From contig JAEZXX010000116.1 of assembly GCA_023419535.1 (NCBI GenBank), forward strand, positions 1-64,000: a DNA stretch of 64,000 nt. The letters run 5' to 3'. Source of the stretch: Pseudomonadota bacterium. GTDB lineage: Bacteria > Pseudomonadota > Alphaproteobacteria > Rhizobiales > Rhizobiaceae. Position 1 is the stretch's first letter. Each line of letters starts with the position of its first letter. The notes under the pieces were generated by a model. It was not told where the DNA came from and searched no databases. It was given only the letters and a program-made list of their open reading frames with translations. Positions 25,127 to 35,633 of this stretch are shown here, in pieces. The translations under genes and the position numbers were made by a program.

Positions 25127-26635
25127 ATGGATCTCATCGCCAATCTGGCGCTCGGCTTCGAGACCGCCCTCACCCCCGTCAACATCTTCTGGTGTTTCGT
25201 CGGCGTCTTCCTCGGCACCCTCGTGGGCGTTCTGCCGGGCATCGGCCCGACGGCGACCATCGCCATGCTGCTGCCGATCACCTTCACCTTCTCGCCCGTC
25301 ACGGCACTGATCATGCTGTCGGGCATCTACTACGGGGCGCAGTACGGCGGCTCGACCACGGCCATCCTGATCAACCTGCCGGGTGAGAGTTCGTCGGCCG
25401 TCACGGCCATCGACGGCTATCAGATGGCACGACAAGGACGCGCGGGGCCGGCGCTCGCCACCGCCGCGCTCGGCTCCTTCTTCGCCGGCTCGGTCTCGAC
25501 GCTCCTCGTCGCCATCGCCGCGCCGCCGCTCGCGGCCGTCGCGCTGAACTTCGGCGCGCCGGAATATTTCGCGCTCATCGTGCTCGGCCTGTTCGTCGCG
25601 ATCTCGCTGGCCCACGGCTCGGTCGTGAAGGCTCTCGGCATGATCACGCTCGGCCTCCTGCTCGGCACCGTCGGCCAGGACATCTACACCGGCACGCCGC
25701 GCTTCACCTTCGACCAGCTCGAGCTCTACCAGGGCATCAACTTCGTCTCCGTCGCCGTCGGCATCTTCGGCGTGTCGGAGATCCTGCGGAACCTGGAGAA
25801 CGAGCGCGGCCGCGAGGTCATGGTCAAGCGGGTCTCGAACCTCTGGCTGACCCGCGAGGACTTCCGGCGGATCGCCATGCCGGTGCTGCGCGGAACGGGC
25901 CTCGGCTCGATCCTCGGCGTCCTGCCGGGCGGCGGGCACGTGCTCGCCTCCTTCGCCTCCTACTCGATGGAGAAGAACCTGTCGGGCTCGCGCAAATCCG
26001 AGTTCGGCAAGGGCGCCATCGAGGGCGTGGCGGGTCCGGAAAGCGCCAACAACGCGGCGGCGCAGACCTCGTTCATCCCGCTTCTCACCCTCGGCATCCC
26101 GGCCCATCCGGTGATGGCGCTCATCGTCGGCGCCTTCATCCTGCAGGGCATCACGCCGGGGCCGAACGTGATCAACACCGAGCCGGCGCTGTTCTGGGGC
26201 ATCATCGCCTCCATGTGGATCGGCAACGCGCTCCTCGTCATGCTGAACCTGCCGCTCATCGGGCTCTGGGTGAAGATGCTGACGGTTCCCTACCGGGTGC
26301 TGTTCCCGATCATCGTCCTCTTCGCCTCGATCGGCTGCTACTCGATCAACAACAACCCGTTCGACGTCTATGCGATCGCGGTCTTCGGCATCCTCGGCTA
26401 CGTGCTGATCCGCATGGGCTGCGAGCCGGCCCCGCTGCTCCTCGGCTTCGTCCTCGGTCCGCTCCTCGAGGAGCATCTGCGGCGCGCCATGATCATCTCG
26501 CGCGGCGATCCGCTGATCTTCCTGTCGCGGCCGATCTCGGCGACGCTCCTCGCTCTCGCCTTCGCCGCGGTGGTCTTCGCCCTCCTGCCGTCCATCCGCA
26601 AGAAGCGCGACGAGGTCTTCGTCGAGGACGACTGA
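25127..26635 (+). CDS. tctA: Tripartite tricarboxylate transporter permease TctA
   Basis: Large ion-coupled membrane subunit, 502 aa, with about twelve helices. Conserved TctA sequences are seen: GVLPGIGPTATIAMLLP near residue 36, SGIYYGAQYGGSTTAILINLPGE near 65, GVLPGGGHVLASFASY near 265, and EGVAGPESANNAAAQTSFIPLLTLGIP near 300. It completes tctCBA and is followed by a strong terminator. Together with TctB it drives uptake of the ligand delivered by TctC. Confidence 0.93.
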   Translation: MDLIANLALGFETALTPVNIFWCFVGVFLGTLVGVLPGIGPTATIAMLLPITFTFSPVTALIMLSGIYYGAQYGGSTTAILINLPGESSSAVTAIDGYQMARQGRAGPALATAALGSFFAGSVSTLLVAIAAPPLAAVALNFGAPEYFALIVLGLFVAISLAHGSVVKALGMITLGLLLGTVGQDIYTGTPRFTFDQLELYQGINFVSVAVGIFGVSEILRNLENERGREVMVKRVSNLWLTREDFRRIAMPVLRGTGLGSILGVLPGGGHVLASFASYSMEKNLSGSRKSEFGKGAIEGVAGPESANNAAAQTSFIPLLTLGIPAHPVMALIVGAFILQGITPGPNVINTEPALFWGIIASMWIGNALLVMLNLPLIGLWVKMLTVPYRVLFPIIVLFASIGCYSINNNPFDVYAIAVFGILGYVLIRMGCEPAPLLLGFVLGPLLEEHLRRAMIISRGDPLIFLSRPISATLLALAFAAVVFALLPSIRKKRDEVFVEDD

Positions 26636-26659
26636 GACCTGGACGGACAGCGACATCTG

Positions 26660-26697
26660 GAGAAAGGCCGGCCCCTCGGGACCGGCCTTTCTCGTTC
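26660..26697 (+). terminator. Terminator of tctCBA
   Basis: A perfect 12-bp stem GAGAAAGGCCGG / CCGGCCTTTCTC with a 10-base loop, followed by GTTCTTGG, lies 24 bases after the tctA stop. Confidence 0.8.
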
Positions 26698-26778
26698 TTG
26701 GCCGACGGAATCGCGCTTGGCTTTGCGGAGCGATCCTGTAGGACGCTTCCGGCGGCATCCCTCTGGCTCGGCTTCCTG

Positions 26779-27666
26779 ATGGCGAACCTCCTCCTCGTCG
26801 GCGTCGATGGCGGCGGCACCCATTGCCGGGTCCGCATCCGGCGTCTCGACGGCACGCTTCTGGGCAAGGCGGAGGGCGGATCGGCCAACGTCTTCTCGGA
26901 CGTCGAAGCGGCGCTCGCGACGATCGTCGCGACCGTGCGGGCGGCGCTGACCTCGGGCGGCGAGGACGGCGACGCCGTGGAGCGCTGCGTCGTCGGGCTT
27001 GGCCTTGCCGGCGCGAACGTTCCCTCGGTCGCCGACGCCATCCGGGCCCGCGGCCTTCCCTTCGCCGCCTCGGCGCTGGAAAGCGACGCGCTCGCGGCTT
27101 GCCGGGGGGCCTTTTCCGGGGGCGACGGCGCGATCGGCATCTTGGGAACCGGCTCGGCCTATGCCGTTCGCGTCGCCGGCGAGCGGCGGATTCTCGGAGG
27201 ATACGGAATGGCCGTCTCCGACCACGGCAGCGGTGCCGACCTCGGCCGCCGCGCACTGGCAGCCGCGCTCCTCGCCCATGACGGCTTCGGCCCCTCCAGC
27301 GATCTGTCCCGCGCCCTTCTGGCCGAATTCGCCGGCTCGCCCCATGCGATCGCCGAATTCGCGCGCGATGCCGCGCCCCGCGACTTCGGGCGTCTCGCCC
27401 CGCTCATCTGGGATCACGCGGATGCGGGCGATCAGGTCGGCGTCGCCCTGATCGAGGAGAGCCTTACGCATATCGAGGCGAGCGCGCGGGCCTGTCTCGC
27501 ACTGGGCGCACCGGCCATCGCCTTCCTCGGAGGGCAGGCCGGTCGCTACCGGCCGCGCCTCTCGCCCGAACTGGCCGCCCGCACGGTCGATCCGGCGGGG
27601 GACGCGCTGGACGGCGCGCTCGACCTCGCCCGTGAGGCTCTCGCATCGCCGAGGCAATCCTCGTGA
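26779..27666 (+). CDS. BadF/BadG-type N-acetylglucosamine kinase-like ATPase
   Basis: Sugar kinase of the BadF/BadG/BcrA/BcrD ATPase family, 295 aa. The phosphate-binding motif VGVDGGGTHCRVRI is at residues 7-20, GLGLAGANVP and GILGTGSAYAVRV form the second phosphate loop, and SDHGSGADLGRRAL follows. Its place at the head of an operon with a SIS-domain sugar isomerase and nagA points to phosphorylation of N-acetylglucosamine or glucosamine. The ATG at 26779 gives the standard N-terminus. Its end overlaps the GTG start of the next gene. Confidence 0.83.
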   Translation: MANLLLVGVDGGGTHCRVRIRRLDGTLLGKAEGGSANVFSDVEAALATIVATVRAALTSGGEDGDAVERCVVGLGLAGANVPSVADAIRARGLPFAASALESDALAACRGAFSGGDGAIGILGTGSAYAVRVAGERRILGGYGMAVSDHGSGADLGRRALAAALLAHDGFGPSSDLSRALLAEFAGSPHAIAEFARDAAPRDFGRLAPLIWDHADAGDQVGVALIEESLTHIEASARACLALGAPAIAFLGGQAGRYRPRLSPELAARTVDPAGDALDGALDLAREALASPRQSS

Positions 27667-28706
27667 GCGCGTCCGGCCTTCGGTCCGGGCCCAGCCGGAT
27701 GGCGCACGAGATCGCAGAGATCCCCGCGGCGGCCGAACGCTTCCTGCGCGAAGCCGGCGGGGAAGCCCGCGCGATCGGCCGTCGTCTGGCCGGCCTCGAT
27801 CCGCGCGTTCTCGTCACCGTCGCGCGCGGCTCCTCCGACCACGCGGCGACCTATCTGAAATACGCGGTCGAGATCGCGACGGGGCGGCCGGTCGCCTCGC
27901 TCGGCCCCTCCGTCGCCTCGGTCTACGGCACGCGCCTCGACCTCGTCGGCCAGGCCGCACTCGCCGTCTCGCAGTCGGGGCGCAGCCCGGACATCGTCGC
28001 GCTCCTGGCCGCCGCGCGGCGGGGCGGGGCGAAGACGATCGCCCTCGTCAACGTCGAGGGCTCGCCCCTGGCGGAGGCGGCCGACTGGCCGCTCGCCCTG
28101 AAGGCCGGGCCGGAGACGAGCGTCGCCGCGACGAAGAGCTTCGTCGTCTCGGTGCTCGCAGGGCTGACGATCCTGGCCGGCTGGACCGGCGACGCCGACC
28201 TGTCGAGCGCGCTGGAGGCGCTGCCGGAGCATTTCGAGGCGGCGCTCCGGCTGGACTGGAGCCCGGCGCACGCCCCCCTCGCCGCCGCCGGGTCGCTCTA
28301 CACGCTCGGGCGGGGCCCCGGCTTCGCCGTCGCCTGCGAGGCCGCGCTGAAGTTCAAGGAAACCTCGCTCCTCCACGCCGAGGCCTTTTCGGGAGCCGAG
28401 CTTCTGCACGGCCCGGTCTCGCTCGTGGGCGAGGGCTTTCCGGTCCTCGCCTTCGTGCCCGGGGACGCCGCGCGGACGGGTCTTTCGGACATCTGCGCCC
28501 GCGTCGCAGCCTCCGGCGGGCGCCTCTTCAGCGTCGGAGCGAGCGGGCACGGCGAGCCGTTGCCGCATGTTTCGACCGGGCATCCGACGACCGAACCGCT
28601 CGCCATGCTGGTGTCGTTCTACCGCTTCGTCGAAGGCGTTTCGCGTGCTCGCGGTCAGGACCCCGACGCCCCGCGCGGGCTGAAGAAGGTGACCGAGACC
28701 CGATGA
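27663..28706 (+). CDS. SIS-domain glucosamine-6-phosphate deaminase-like protein
   Basis: Double-SIS sugar-phosphate isomerase/deaminase, 347 aa, similar to the isomerase half of GlmS and to NagB-II/AgaS. Seen: VTVARGSSDHAATYLKYAVE near residue 40, AVSQSGRSPDIVALLAAARR near 101, SVAATKSFVVSVLAGL near 155, and CEAALKFKETSLLHAEAFSG near 223. It lacks the glutamine amidotransferase domain, so conversion of glucosamine-6-phosphate to fructose-6-phosphate plus ammonia is the likely direction. The start is GTG, overlapping the kinase stop, and the end overlaps nagA (ATGA). Confidence 0.87.
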   Translation: MSASGLRSGPSRMAHEIAEIPAAAERFLREAGGEARAIGRRLAGLDPRVLVTVARGSSDHAATYLKYAVEIATGRPVASLGPSVASVYGTRLDLVGQAALAVSQSGRSPDIVALLAAARRGGAKTIALVNVEGSPLAEAADWPLALKAGPETSVAATKSFVVSVLAGLTILAGWTGDADLSSALEALPEHFEAALRLDWSPAHAPLAAAGSLYTLGRGPGFAVACEAALKFKETSLLHAEAFSGAELLHGPVSLVGEGFPVLAFVPGDAARTGLSDICARVAASGGRLFSVGASGHGEPLPHVSTGHPTTEPLAMLVSFYRFVEGVSRARGQDPDAPRGLKKVTETR

Positions 28707-29866
28707 GCGCCTCCCTCGCCTTTCTCGGCGCCTCGATCTTCGACGGAGAGGTCCGGCACGAGGGCCGCGCGCTGCTCGTGCGCGACGCACGGGTGGAGGG
28801 CATCGTCGACCCCCGGGACGTCCCGCCCGGATACGAGCGGGTGCCGCTCGACGGAGGGCTTCTGGCACCCGGCTTCGTCGATCTGCAGGTGAACGGCGGC
28901 GGCGGCGTGCTTCTCAACGGGACGCCGACCGTGGAGGGCGTGCGTGCCATCTGCGCGGCCCACGCCAGGGCCGGCGGCTCGACCGCGCTCCTGCCCACCG
29001 TGATCACCGACCGGCCGGAGGTCACCTACGGCGCCATCGCCTCCGTGGAGGCCGCCAAGGCGGACGGCGTGCCGGGCTGCGCGGGCATCCACGTCGAGGG
29101 GCCGTTCCTGTCGCTGGCGCGCAAGGGCGCACACGATCCGGCCCTCATCCGCAGGATGACGGCCGACGATCTCGACCGGCTGGCCGCCTCGACGGTCCGG
29201 CCCCTTCTTCTCACGGTCGCCCCCGAATCCGTCACCAACGACCAGATCGCCGCGCTCGTCGCGGCCGGGATCCACGTCTCGCTCGGCCACACCGACTGCA
29301 CCTACGAGACCGCCGTCGCGGCCTTCGAGGCCGGCGCCACCTGCGTCACGCACCTCTTCAACGCCATGAGCCAGCTCGGCCACCGCGCGCCGGGCCTCGT
29401 CGGGGCAGCCCTCGACACCGACGGCGTCTCCTGCGGCTTCATCGCCGACGGGCACCACGTCCATCCGGCCGCTCTCCGCGCGGCGATCCGCGCCAAGCGC
29501 GGGCGGGGCCGCATGCTCGCCGTCACCGACGCCATGCCGACCGTGGGCTCCCGGCAGGACCGCTTCGTGCTCGCCGGCCGGGTCGCGACGCGCCGCGACG
29601 GCCGCCTCACCCTCGACGACGGGACGCTCGCGGGCTCTGATCTCTCCATGGTCGGCGCCCTGCGCCATCTCGTCGGCCCCCTCGGCGTCCCGCTCGAAGA
29701 GGCACTGCGCATGTCCGCGCGCGATCCGGCCGCCTATCTGGGGCTGGCGGACCGCGGCGTCTTCACTCCCGGAGCGCGGGCGGACATGGTCTGGCTCTCG
29801 CCGGCGCTCGACCTCGAAGGGGTCTGGATCGGCGGCTCGCCCGTCGAGCCCGACCCGGTCGGCTGA
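28703..29866 (+). CDS. nagA: N-acetylglucosamine-6-phosphate deacetylase
   Basis: Amidohydrolase removing acetate from N-acetylglucosamine-6-phosphate, 387 aa. Family marks: FVDLQVNGGGGVLLN near residue 55, the metal glutamate in HVEGPFLSLARKGAHD near 130, metal histidines in LGHTDCTYE and THLFNAMSQLGHR, and the catalytic aspartate in VTDAMPTVG near 276. It is translationally coupled to the SIS protein. The three genes together would take N-acetylglucosamine through kinase, NagA and deaminase steps to fructose-6-phosphate; no dedicated transporter is in the operon. Confidence 0.93.
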   Translation: MSASLAFLGASIFDGEVRHEGRALLVRDARVEGIVDPRDVPPGYERVPLDGGLLAPGFVDLQVNGGGGVLLNGTPTVEGVRAICAAHARAGGSTALLPTVITDRPEVTYGAIASVEAAKADGVPGCAGIHVEGPFLSLARKGAHDPALIRRMTADDLDRLAASTVRPLLLTVAPESVTNDQIAALVAAGIHVSLGHTDCTYETAVAAFEAGATCVTHLFNAMSQLGHRAPGLVGAALDTDGVSCGFIADGHHVHPAALRAAIRAKRGRGRMLAVTDAMPTVGSRQDRFVLAGRVATRRDGRLTLDDGTLAGSDLSMVGALRHLVGPLGVPLEEALRMSARDPAAYLGLADRGVFTPGARADMVWLSPALDLEGVWIGGSPVEPDPVG

Positions 29867-30016
29867 ACCGCGCCGTTCCGGCTAACGAACGCGACGGCGA
29901 CCGGGCGTCGCAGGGGCGGAACGGGGCCCTGCCGCAGCGCTTGACCTTCGAACCGCCCGCATCGCGGCCGCTCTTCTGCGGAACGGCCGGGATGGGTGAC
30001 AGTCGAAGGAGACCTC

Positions 30017-30808
30017 ATGTCCGCCGTCCAACGCCCGCTCGCTCTCGTCACAGGCGCATCCACCGGAATCGGCCGGGAACTCGCCGGGATCTGCGCCAGC
30101 GAGGGCTTCGACCTCGTCCTGTGCGCCGACGAGCCTGAGGTGGAGGAAACGGCCGCCCGCCTGCGGGCGAAGGACCGGGACGTCGTCTCGGTCGAGGCGG
30201 ACCTTTCGACGCGGGAGGGCATCGAGCGGCTCTGCGCCGCGGTCGAAGGCCGCCGGGTCGACGCTCTCTTCGCCAATGCCGGGACAGGACTCGGCGTGGC
30301 CTTCCTCGACCAGGACTTCGACGGCGTCCGGCACGTCGTCGACACGAACGTGACGGGCACGCTCCACCTGATCCACCGGATCGGGCAGGACATGCGGGCG
30401 CGCGGCTCGGGCCGCATCCTCATCACGGGCTCGATCGCCGGCTTCGTGCCCGGCAGCTTCAACGCGGTCTACAACGCCTCCAAGGCCTTCGTGAACGCTT
30501 TCGCCTACGCGCTGCGCAACGAGCTGACGGGATCGGGCGTGACCGTCACCTGCCTAATGCCCGGGGCGACCGACACCGATTTCTTCCGCCGCGCCGAGAT
30601 GGAGGACACCGTCCTCGGCCAGGCGCCCAAGGACAACCCGGCCGACGTCGCGCGCATCGGCTTCGACGCCATGATGGACGGCCGCGCGGACGTCGCGAGC
30701 GGGTTGAAGAACAAGGTGATGGCGGCGCTCGCCAACGTCACCCCCGCGCCGATGCTCGCCGAGCAGCACCGCAAGCTGGCCGAGCCGGGCTCCGGCTCGG
30801 CGGGTTGA
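30017..30808 (+). CDS. SDR family oxidoreductase
   Basis: NAD(P)-dependent short-chain dehydrogenase/reductase, 263 aa. The cofactor motif TGASTGIG lies at residues 12-19, followed by NAG in FANAGTG, the catalytic serine in ITGSIAGFVPG and YNASK. The position after TGASTGIG suggests a classical-type member. GAAGGAGA precedes the ATG at 30017. It lies alone between nagA and the end of the sugar operon; substrate unknown. A nearby in-frame GTG at 29996 is a less likely start. Confidence 0.87.
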   Translation: MSAVQRPLALVTGASTGIGRELAGICASEGFDLVLCADEPEVEETAARLRAKDRDVVSVEADLSTREGIERLCAAVEGRRVDALFANAGTGLGVAFLDQDFDGVRHVVDTNVTGTLHLIHRIGQDMRARGSGRILITGSIAGFVPGSFNAVYNASKAFVNAFAYALRNELTGSGVTVTCLMPGATDTDFFRRAEMEDTVLGQAPKDNPADVARIGFDAMMDGRADVASGLKNKVMAALANVTPAPMLAEQHRKLAEPGSGSAG

Positions 30809-30849
30809 ACGACGGGAGGCGGCGAGGCCCCCCGCGTCCAGCCGAGCCT

Positions 30850-32039
30850 CTACTGCCGGCGCTGGTTGTAGACGTCGATGCAGACGGCGCCCAGCAGCAC
30901 GAGGCCCTTGATGACCTGCTGCCAGTCGATGCCGAGCCCCAGGATCGACATGCCGTTGTTCATCACGCCCATGATCATGGCGCCGATCACCGCGCCGGTG
31001 ACGCGCCCGACGCCGCCATAGGCCGAGGCGCCGCCGATGAAGCAGGCCGCGATGACGTCGAGCTCGAAGCCGGCGCCCGCCTGCGGCGTCGCCGAGTTCA
31101 GGCGCGCGGTGAAGATCAGTCCCGCGAGCGCCGCCAGCACCCCCATGTTGACGAAGGTGAAGAAGGTCAGCCGCTCGGTCGGCACGCCGGAGAGCTTGGC
31201 CGCCTTCTCGTTGCCGCCCACCGCGTAGATCTGCCGGCCGATCGTCGTGCGGGTCGTCGCGAAGGCGTAGAGCAGGATCAGCGCGAGCAGGATGACGAGA
31301 ACGTTCGGCAGGCCGCGATAGGAGGAGATCTGCCAGGCGACCCAGGAGATGGCGAGGAGGATGGCGAGGTTCTTCACGTAGAAGAAGCCCGTCGGCTCGT
31401 CCTCGATGCCGTGCGCGACGCGCCGCTGGCGGTTGCGCATGTTCATCCAGACGAGCGCGAGCGCCAGGCCGACGCCGATGACGACCGACAGGACCCGCAG
31501 GCCCTCCCCGGCGAAGGGATCGGGGATGAAGCCGGACGAGAGCTGCTGGAAGGTCGGCGGGAACGGGCCGATGCGCTGGCCGCCGAGGAGGACCAGCGTC
31601 AGGCCTCGGAACACCAGCATGCCGGCGAGCGTCACGATGAAGCTCGGCACCTTGAAATAGGCGATCCAGTAGCCCTGCCAGGCGCCGACGGCGGCACCCG
31701 CGGCCAGGCACAGGAGCGCCGCGACCAGCGGGTTCATTCCCCACTGGACGATCATGATGCCGGAGATCGCCCCGACGAAGCCGGCCACGGAGCCGACCGA
31801 CAGGTCGATGTGGCCGGAGACGATGACCATCAGCATCCCAAGCGCCATGACGACGATGTAGGAGTTCTGGAGGATCAGGTTGGTGAGGTTCAGCGGGCGA
31901 AGGCTCGCGCCGCCGGTCATGTAGGCGAAGAACGCCATGATCGCGACGAGGGACAGAAGCATCCCGTATTCGCGAAGATTGTTCTTCAGGAAGGCGGCGG
32001 TCGACCGCCTCTCTCCCATGGTGGCCGTCTCGTGGCTCA

Positions 32040-32040
<1 letters not shown>
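30850..32040 (-). CDS. gguB: Multiple-sugar ABC transporter permease GguB
   Basis: Integral membrane subunit of a monosaccharide importer (XylH/MmsB type), 396 aa, with about ten helices. The BPD_transp_2 motifs are visible: MVIVSGHIDLSVGSVAGFVGA near residue 82, FIVTLAGMLVFRGLTLVLLGG near 135 and VIAACFIGGASAYGGVGRVTGAVIGA near 335. Its ATG shares a base with the stop of gguA (TGATG). It is the last gene of a nine-gene operon for aldose uptake and breakdown. Agrobacterium has gguC after gguB; here the operon ends with gguB. Confidence 0.9.
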
Positions 32041-33575
<1,535 letters not shown>

Positions 33576-33831
33576 GATGCCTCTCTAGAGCGCCGTGCCT
33601 CCATTCGGACGCGCGAAGGTCGCTCTAACTCTGTAGATCTACGCATCAGGCTTTCCGAAGATCGATACCGATCTTCGGGCCGATGCTGTTGCACCGACGG
33701 AAAGCGTCCGGCGCCAGCTTCGAACGGGCGGGCCGGTCGTTCAAGACAACCGGCGCCGCGCCGCCGACTTTTCAACCGAACAGCGTGGGAGATGCGGCCG
33801 GGGACGGTCCGACGCCCCGCGGCCGTCGACG
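33576..33831 (-). other. Structured spacer between chvE and gguA
   Basis: No gene is seen here. The spacer holds several inverted repeats: TAGAGCG (33586-33592) with CGCTCTA (33621-33627), the palindrome GTAGATCTAC (33633-33642), and a strong hairpin CCGAAGATCG / CGATCTTCGG with a 4-base loop (33655-33678). No T run follows on the minus strand. A role in protecting or processing the abundant chvE message relative to gguAB is likely by analogy with other binding-protein operons. Confidence 0.5.
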
Positions 33832-34890
33832 TTACTGCTGGATCTGCTCGGGCGTGTAGTAGTCCGACCCGATCAGGACCTCCTCCCAATTGTCGACGGT
33901 GACGACCACCGGCTCGAGCAGGTAGGACGGGACCACCTTCACGCCGTTGTCGTAGGTCTCGGTGTCGTTCACCTCGACCTCCTCGCCCTTGAGCATCGCG
34001 TCCACCATGTCGGCGGTGACGCGGGCGAGCTCGCGCGTGTCCTTGAAGATCGTCGAGGTCTGTTCGCCCGCGATGATCGCGCGCACCGACTGCACCTCGG
34101 CGTCCTGACCGGAGATCACCGGCATCTCCTGGTCGCCCGAGCCGTAGCCGACGCCGCGCAGCGAGGAGATGATGCCGATCGACAGGCCGTCATAGGGCGA
34201 GAGCACCGCGTCGACGCTCTCGCCGTCGCCGTAGAAGGCGGACAGGATGTTGTCCATGCGCGCCTGGGCCGTCGCCGGATCCCAGCGCAGCGTGGACACC
34301 TGGTCCATGCCGGTCTGTCCCGACTTCACCACGAGCTTGCCGCTATCGATGTAGGGCTGCAGGACGCTCATCGCGCCGTCGTAGAAGAAGAAGGCGTTGT
34401 TGTCGTCCGGCGAGCCGCCGAAGAGCTCGATGTTGAACGGGCCGTCCTGGTTCTCGAGGTCCAGCCCGTCGACCAGCGACTGCCCCTGGAGCACGCCCAC
34501 CTGGAAGTTGTCGAAGGTCGCGTAGTAGTCGACATTCGGTGAGTTGCGGATCAGGCGGTCGTAGGCCACGACCTTGATGCCGGAATCGGCGGCCTGCTGG
34601 AGCACGTCCGACAGGGTCGTGCCGTCGATCGAGGCGATGACGAGGACGTCGACGCCGCCGGCGACCATGTTCTCGATCTGCGCGACCTGGTTCGGAATGT
34701 CGTCCTGCGCGTATTGCAGGTTGGTGTCGTAGCCGCGCTCCTCCAGCACCTTCACCATGTTGTCGCCGTCGGCGATCCAACGCTCCGAGGTCTGGGTCGG
34801 CATCGCGATGCCGACAGTCTGCGCCAGCGCAGGGCTCGAGGCGACTATGGCGGCGAGCGCTGCGCCCGCCAGAAGCTTCGTCAAATTCAT
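33832..34890 (-). CDS. chvE: Periplasmic sugar-binding protein ChvE
   Basis: Periplasmic receptor for aldoses and sugar acids, 352 aa. The signal peptide ends near ASSPALAQ (residue 23). The mature protein follows Agrobacterium ChvE closely, with DDIPNQVAQIENMVAGGV, VLVIASIDGTTLSDVLQQA, FNIELFGGSPDDNNAFFFYDG and SPYDGLSIGIISSLRGVGYG. ChvE binds galactose, arabinose, glucose and glucuronate, and in Agrobacterium also signals to VirA. The ATG at 34890 is seven bases from GGGAGG; a tandem ATG at 34893 is closer. It feeds GguAB encoded downstream. Confidence 0.93.
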   Translation of the reverse strand: MNLTKLLAGAALAAIVASSPALAQTVGIAMPTQTSERWIADGDNMVKVLEERGYDTNLQYAQDDIPNQVAQIENMVAGGVDVLVIASIDGTTLSDVLQQAADSGIKVVAYDRLIRNSPNVDYYATFDNFQVGVLQGQSLVDGLDLENQDGPFNIELFGGSPDDNNAFFFYDGAMSVLQPYIDSGKLVVKSGQTGMDQVSTLRWDPATAQARMDNILSAFYGDGESVDAVLSPYDGLSIGIISSLRGVGYGSGDQEMPVISGQDAEVQSVRAIIAGEQTSTIFKDTRELARVTADMVDAMLKGEEVEVNDTETYDNGVKVVPSYLLEPVVVTVDNWEEVLIGSDYYTPEQIQQ

Positions 34891-34976
34891 CATGCAACCT
34901 CCCGTATCGAGCCGCTCCCGGCGGCTCCTCACCGAATGCCCACCGTGACCCGCATTGCGGGTGACGGCAAGCGGGA

Positions 34977-35633
34977 TCATCGTCGATCGGCAGCTCCGTG
35001 CCGGGCGAAGATTTCGTCGTAGGCGGCCACCGCCGCGCGGGCCCGCGCGCCCACCTCGTCCGCCGCCATTCCAGGCGCGTAGAGGCTGGAGCCGAGTCCG
35101 AAGGTCCGGACGCCGATCTTCGCGTAGTCCGCGAAGTCGCGCTCCGACACGCCGCCCACCGCGCCGATCACCGCGCCCTTCGGCAGAATGGCCGAGATCG
35201 CCTTGATGCCGGACGCGCCGAGGACGCTGGCGGGAAAGAACTTCAGCGCCGAGGCGCCGGCAGCGAGAGCCGCGAGAGCCTCGGTCGGGGTGAAGACGCC
35301 CGGCATGGTGACCATGCCGTAGGCCGAGGAACGGCGCAGCACGTTGGCATCGACATTGGGCGAGACGAGGAGCCGCCCGCCGGCATCGGCGAGCCGGTCC
35401 ACGTCCTCGACCTTGAGCACGGTGCCCGCGCCGACCAGCACGCCCGGCCGGGCCATGGCCGCCGCCCGCTCGATCGAACGGAAGGGCGCCGGCGAGTTCA
35501 ACGGAATCTCGATCGCCTCGAAGCCCGCTTCGATGAGGAGCCCGACGACCGGCTCGACCTCTTCGAAGGTGATCCCGCGAAGGATGGCGACGAGACCGCG
35601 CGACAGGACGGGGAAGGGAACGCGCTCGCTCAT
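34977..35633 (-). CDS. dgoA: 2-dehydro-3-deoxy-6-phosphogalactonate aldolase
   Basis: Class I aldolase of the KDPG/KDPGal family, 218 aa, cleaving KDPGal to pyruvate and glyceraldehyde 3-phosphate. Seen: GLVAILRGITFEEVEPVV at residues 13-30 with the catalytic-site glutamate region, VGAGTVLKVEDV near 67, and the Schiff-base lysine K131 in ASALKFFPAS. The LVAILRGI motif is typical of DgoA rather than Eda. Its start overlaps the end of the KDGal kinase gene (ATGA), and chvE follows 86 bases later. It is the last step of the De Ley-Doudoroff pathway encoded here. Confidence 0.9.
   Translation of the reverse strand: MSERVPFPVLSRGLVAILRGITFEEVEPVVGLLIEAGFEAIEIPLNSPAPFRSIERAAAMARPGVLVGAGTVLKVEDVDRLADAGGRLLVSPNVDANVLRRSSAYGMVTMPGVFTPTEALAALAAGASALKFFPASVLGASGIKAISAILPKGAVIGAVGGVSERDFADYAKIGVRTFGLGSSLYAPGMAADEVGARARAAVAAYDEIFARHGAADRR

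Noticed and set aside
24353..27256. Long minus-strand open frame antisense to tctB, tctA and the amino-sugar kinase
   Set aside because: Extremely charged repetitive translation (Arg, Asp, Glu, Gln) produced by reading membrane-protein codons backwards; no domain.
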